A stretch of 64,000 bases of DNA. Source: Cellulomonas taurus. GTDB lineage: Bacteria; Actinomycetota; Actinomycetes; Actinomycetales; Cellulomonadaceae. The DNA lies in NCBI RefSeq assembly GCF_012931845.1, contig NZ_CP051884.1:2604001-2668000 (forward strand). The letters are read 5' to 3'. The translations under genes and the position numbers were made by a program. The notes under the pieces are model-generated. The model saw only the letters and a list, made by a program, of their open reading frames with translations, was not told the origin of the DNA and ran no database searches. Within the stretch, counting starts at the first letter, position 1, and each line of letters starts with the position of its first letter. This document shows, piece by piece, positions 62,152-64,000 of this stretch.

Positions 62152-63000
62152 TCAGCGCTGCTGCTGCTCCGGGTCCTGAGGCGGCTGGGCCGAGGACTCC
62201 TGCGGCGGCGGCGCGTACTGGCCGTACTGGGGTGCGGGCCGGTCCGCCGGGGCGGCGGGCTCGGTCGGCGTGCCGGGCTGCGCGGCCGGAGCAGCAGGCT
62301 GGGTCGAGGTGCCCGGCTGCGCGGCCGGAGCGGCGGCGTTCGGGTCGGCGTACTGCCCGTAGCGCGGCTGCTGTCCCGGCTGGGCCGCCGGGTTCGGGTC
62401 GGCGTACTGGCCGTAGCGGGGTTGCTCACCCGGCTGGACGGGAGCGCCCTGGCCCGCCGCTTGGCCGTAGCGCGGGGCGCCCGTCGGCTGGGCCGGAGCG
62501 CTCGGGGTCGCAGAGCCCTGACGCACGGCACCCACCTCGCGCAACAGGTTCCGCGCCTCGTGCGCCTTCTCCACCGCGCACAGCACCGCGTACTGGCTGG
62601 CCACGATCTGGCTCTGCGAGGTGAAGTCACGCTTGCCGCCGGTGATCGCGTAGCTGACCACGCCGAACAGCAGACCGAAGCCACCACCGACCACCGCCGC
62701 GACCAGCAGGATGCCGAGCGAGTTGGAGGTCAGCATGAACAGCAGCCCGATGAAGATGCCGAACCAGACGCCGGACAGGAAGCCCGACAGCGCGACCCGC
62801 GGATAGGTGAGTCGCCCGGTCACCCGCTCGACCATCTTCAGCTCGGTGCCGACGATCGTGACGTGCTGGACCGGGAACTGGCGGTCGGACAGGTGGTCGA
62901 CCGCGCGCTGCGCCTCCAAGTAAGTGCCGTAGGACGCGACCGTCTCGCCCTGAGGCAGGGTCGGGGTCGCGGGGACGCGGGGACCACCGGTGAACGACAT
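62152..63000 (-). CDS. General stress protein (YflT-like), membrane-bound
   Basis: 282 residues. The N-terminus GETVASYGTYLEAQRAVDHL matches the YflT general-stress domain. Two membrane segments follow (about 73-92, 98-121). The C-terminal 120 residues are Pro/Gln/Tyr-rich with repeats PRYGQYADPN, disordered. It is divergent from the MgtE_N protein, a neighbour pair conserved in actinobacteria. Confidence 0.82.
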   Translation of the reverse strand: MSFTGGPRVPATPTLPQGETVASYGTYLEAQRAVDHLSDRQFPVQHVTIVGTELKMVERVTGRLTYPRVALSGFLSGVWFGIFIGLLFMLTSNSLGILLVAAVVGGGFGLLFGVVSYAITGGKRDFTSQSQIVASQYAVLCAVEKAHEARNLLREVGAVRQGSATPSAPAQPTGAPRYGQAAGQGAPVQPGEQPRYGQYADPNPAAQPGQQPRYGQYADPNAAAPAAQPGTSTQPAAPAAQPGTPTEPAAPADRPAPQYGQYAPPPQESSAQPPQDPEQQQR

Positions 63001-63126
63001 GCCCTCATCCTCACGCAGCAGCGATGACGCCGCCAGGGATCACGGCCGATCGGCAGCGAACTCCTCGGGTACGTCCAGACTCTTCCCAGGTCAGCGACGA
63101 GGGCGTGGGGCGGCTACGCTCACCGC

Positions 63127-64000
63127 GTGAGCGGCGCTGGAACTCGTGTCTTTGTCGCGCGCCTGGCGGGGACCCCCGTCTTCGACCCGATCGGTGATCA
63201 GGTCGGCCGGGTGCGCGACGTCGTCGTGCTGCTACGACCGAAGGGCGCTCCCCGCGCCGTCGGCCTGGTGATCGAGGTGCCGGGCAAACGTCGGGTGTTC
63301 GTCCCCTTGACCCGGGTGATCGCCATCGACCCCGGTCAGGTGATCTCGACCGGCCTGGTCAACATGCGCCGGTTCGAGCAGCGTGCGTTCGAGACCCTGG
63401 TGGTCGGCGAGCTCTTCGACCGGACGGTGCCGCTGACCGACGGTTCGGGCACCGCCACCGTCGAGGACGTCGCCATCGAACGGCAGCGCAACGGCGACTA
63501 CCTGGTCACCAAGCTGTTCGTCCGTCGGCACCGGCCTGGACGCGGTGGGCTGCTGCGCCGTCGCGGTGAGCCGGAACTGATCGACATCACGGACGTGGCC
63601 GGGCTGGCCCGCACCACGGAGAACCAGGGCGCCGCCCTCCTGCTCGCGCAGTACGACGAGCTGAAGCCCGCCGACCTCGCCGACGTCATGCACGACATGG
63701 GCACCACCCGCCGGCTGGAGGTCGCCACCGCCCTGGACAACGAGCGACTGGCCGACGTGCTGGAGGAGCTGCCCGAGGACGACCAGGTGGCGATCCTCTC
63801 CGGGCTGGAGCGCACCCGCGCGGCCGACGTGCTGGAGGCGATGCAGCCGGACGACGCCGCCGACCTGCTGGGCGAGCTGCCCGACGACGAGCAGGCCGAG
63901 CTGCTCGGTCTGATGGAGCCGGAGGAGGCCCGGGACGTCCGACGCCTGCTGGCCTACGAGGACAACACCGCGGGCGGCCTGATGACCACCGAGCCGGTGA
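63127..64000 (+). CDS. PRC-barrel/MgtE_N/CBS protein (3' end cut by window edge)
   Basis: A GTG at 63127, six bases after TACGCT (63115-63120), opens 291 codons with no stop. A PRC-barrel domain (residues 8-75; LAGTPVFDPIGDQVGRVRDV) is followed by MgtE N-terminal repeats (ADVLEELPEDDQVAILSGLE; ADLLGELPDDEQAELLGLME) and the start of a CBS domain (NTAGGLMTTEPV). In MgtE these parts sense Mg2+ and gate the channel. Similar actinobacterial proteins often lack the membrane channel; the 3' end needed to decide is outside the window. Confidence 0.88.
   Translation, partial: MSGAGTRVFVARLAGTPVFDPIGDQVGRVRDVVVLLRPKGAPRAVGLVIEVPGKRRVFVPLTRVIAIDPGQVISTGLVNMRRFEQRAFETLVVGELFDRTVPLTDGSGTATVEDVAIERQRNGDYLVTKLFVRRHRPGRGGLLRRRGEPELIDITDVAGLARTTENQGAALLLAQYDELKPADLADVMHDMGTTRRLEVATALDNERLADVLEELPEDDQVAILSGLERTRAADVLEAMQPDDAADLLGELPDDEQAELLGLMEPEEARDVRRLLAYEDNTAGGLMTTEPV

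Overview
The window is very GC-rich DNA (I estimate low seventies per cent G+C, not counted) with dense short-gap gene packing, frequent GTG starts, WhiB, ANTAR, DUF3107, DUF3618 and UPF0182 genes and an AdnAB recombination helicase. This points to an actinobacterium. Malate:quinone oxidoreductase, a manganese catalase and the gene order suggest a free-living member of Micrococcales such as a Cellulomonas relative, but the genus is inference. I see no insertion sequence, prophage, CRISPR array, plasmid gene or rRNA; one tRNA (initiator Met) is present.

Layout. 0-9.3 kb: edge MarR regulator; NYN nuclease, DUF1697 and HIT genes; a short-chain dehydrogenase divergent from nhaA; an array of 20-bp hairpin repeats; a reverse four-gene operon (acidic micro-protein, helical protein, epimerase-like protein, DsbA-like protein); and a forward operon of lipoprotein, NRAMP-like transporter and two PRC-barrel proteins. 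9.3-19.8 kb: mqo, histidine phosphatase with nnrD, an ECF sigma factor with a membrane partner next to an I36-type secreted protein, NUDIX, DUF1304, SRPBCC and hydrolase genes, then manganese catalase and a zinc alcohol dehydrogenase. 19.9-29.8 kb: PAS-ANTAR regulator, unusual cytochrome P450, aldehyde dehydrogenase with DUF779 and an AcoR-like regulator, D-aminoacylase divergent from RidA, a second zinc alcohol dehydrogenase, and a CPBP protease. 29.8-32.3 kb: three-gene envelope operon (helical-repeat protein, holin-like, DUF3618) and tRNA-fMet.

32.4-58 kb is a conserved actinobacterial core block whose order recalls the Mycobacterium tuberculosis Rv3193c-Rv3211 region (from memory): UPF0182, PPA1309, PDZ/Lon-like protease, DUF2342, M48-like peptidase, DUF5679, ThiF-like protein, whiB7, uvrD2, mycoredoxin, nudC, phosphotransferase, adnB/adnA, TetR, DUF3107, ferritin-like protein, MFS, DEAD-box helicase. 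58-64 kb holds an MpaB-like oxygenase, marC, a PHP phosphoesterase, aminopeptidase P, a general stress protein and the start of a PRC/MgtE_N/CBS protein cut by the window edge.

Themes. DNA repair and RNA handling (UvrD2, AdnAB, DEAD-box), antibiotic response (WhiB7), redox and aldehyde detoxification (manganese catalase, two alcohol dehydrogenases, aldehyde dehydrogenase, mycoredoxin, NudC), and metal transport with PRC-barrel partners at both ends. The most interesting element is the whiB7 leader, which has an unusually long translated ORF followed by two intrinsic terminators. Next are the NRAMP-like operon with altered metal-site motifs and the double-register hairpin array. Many forward genes look leaderless, with a -10 hexamer 6-8 bases before the start codon.
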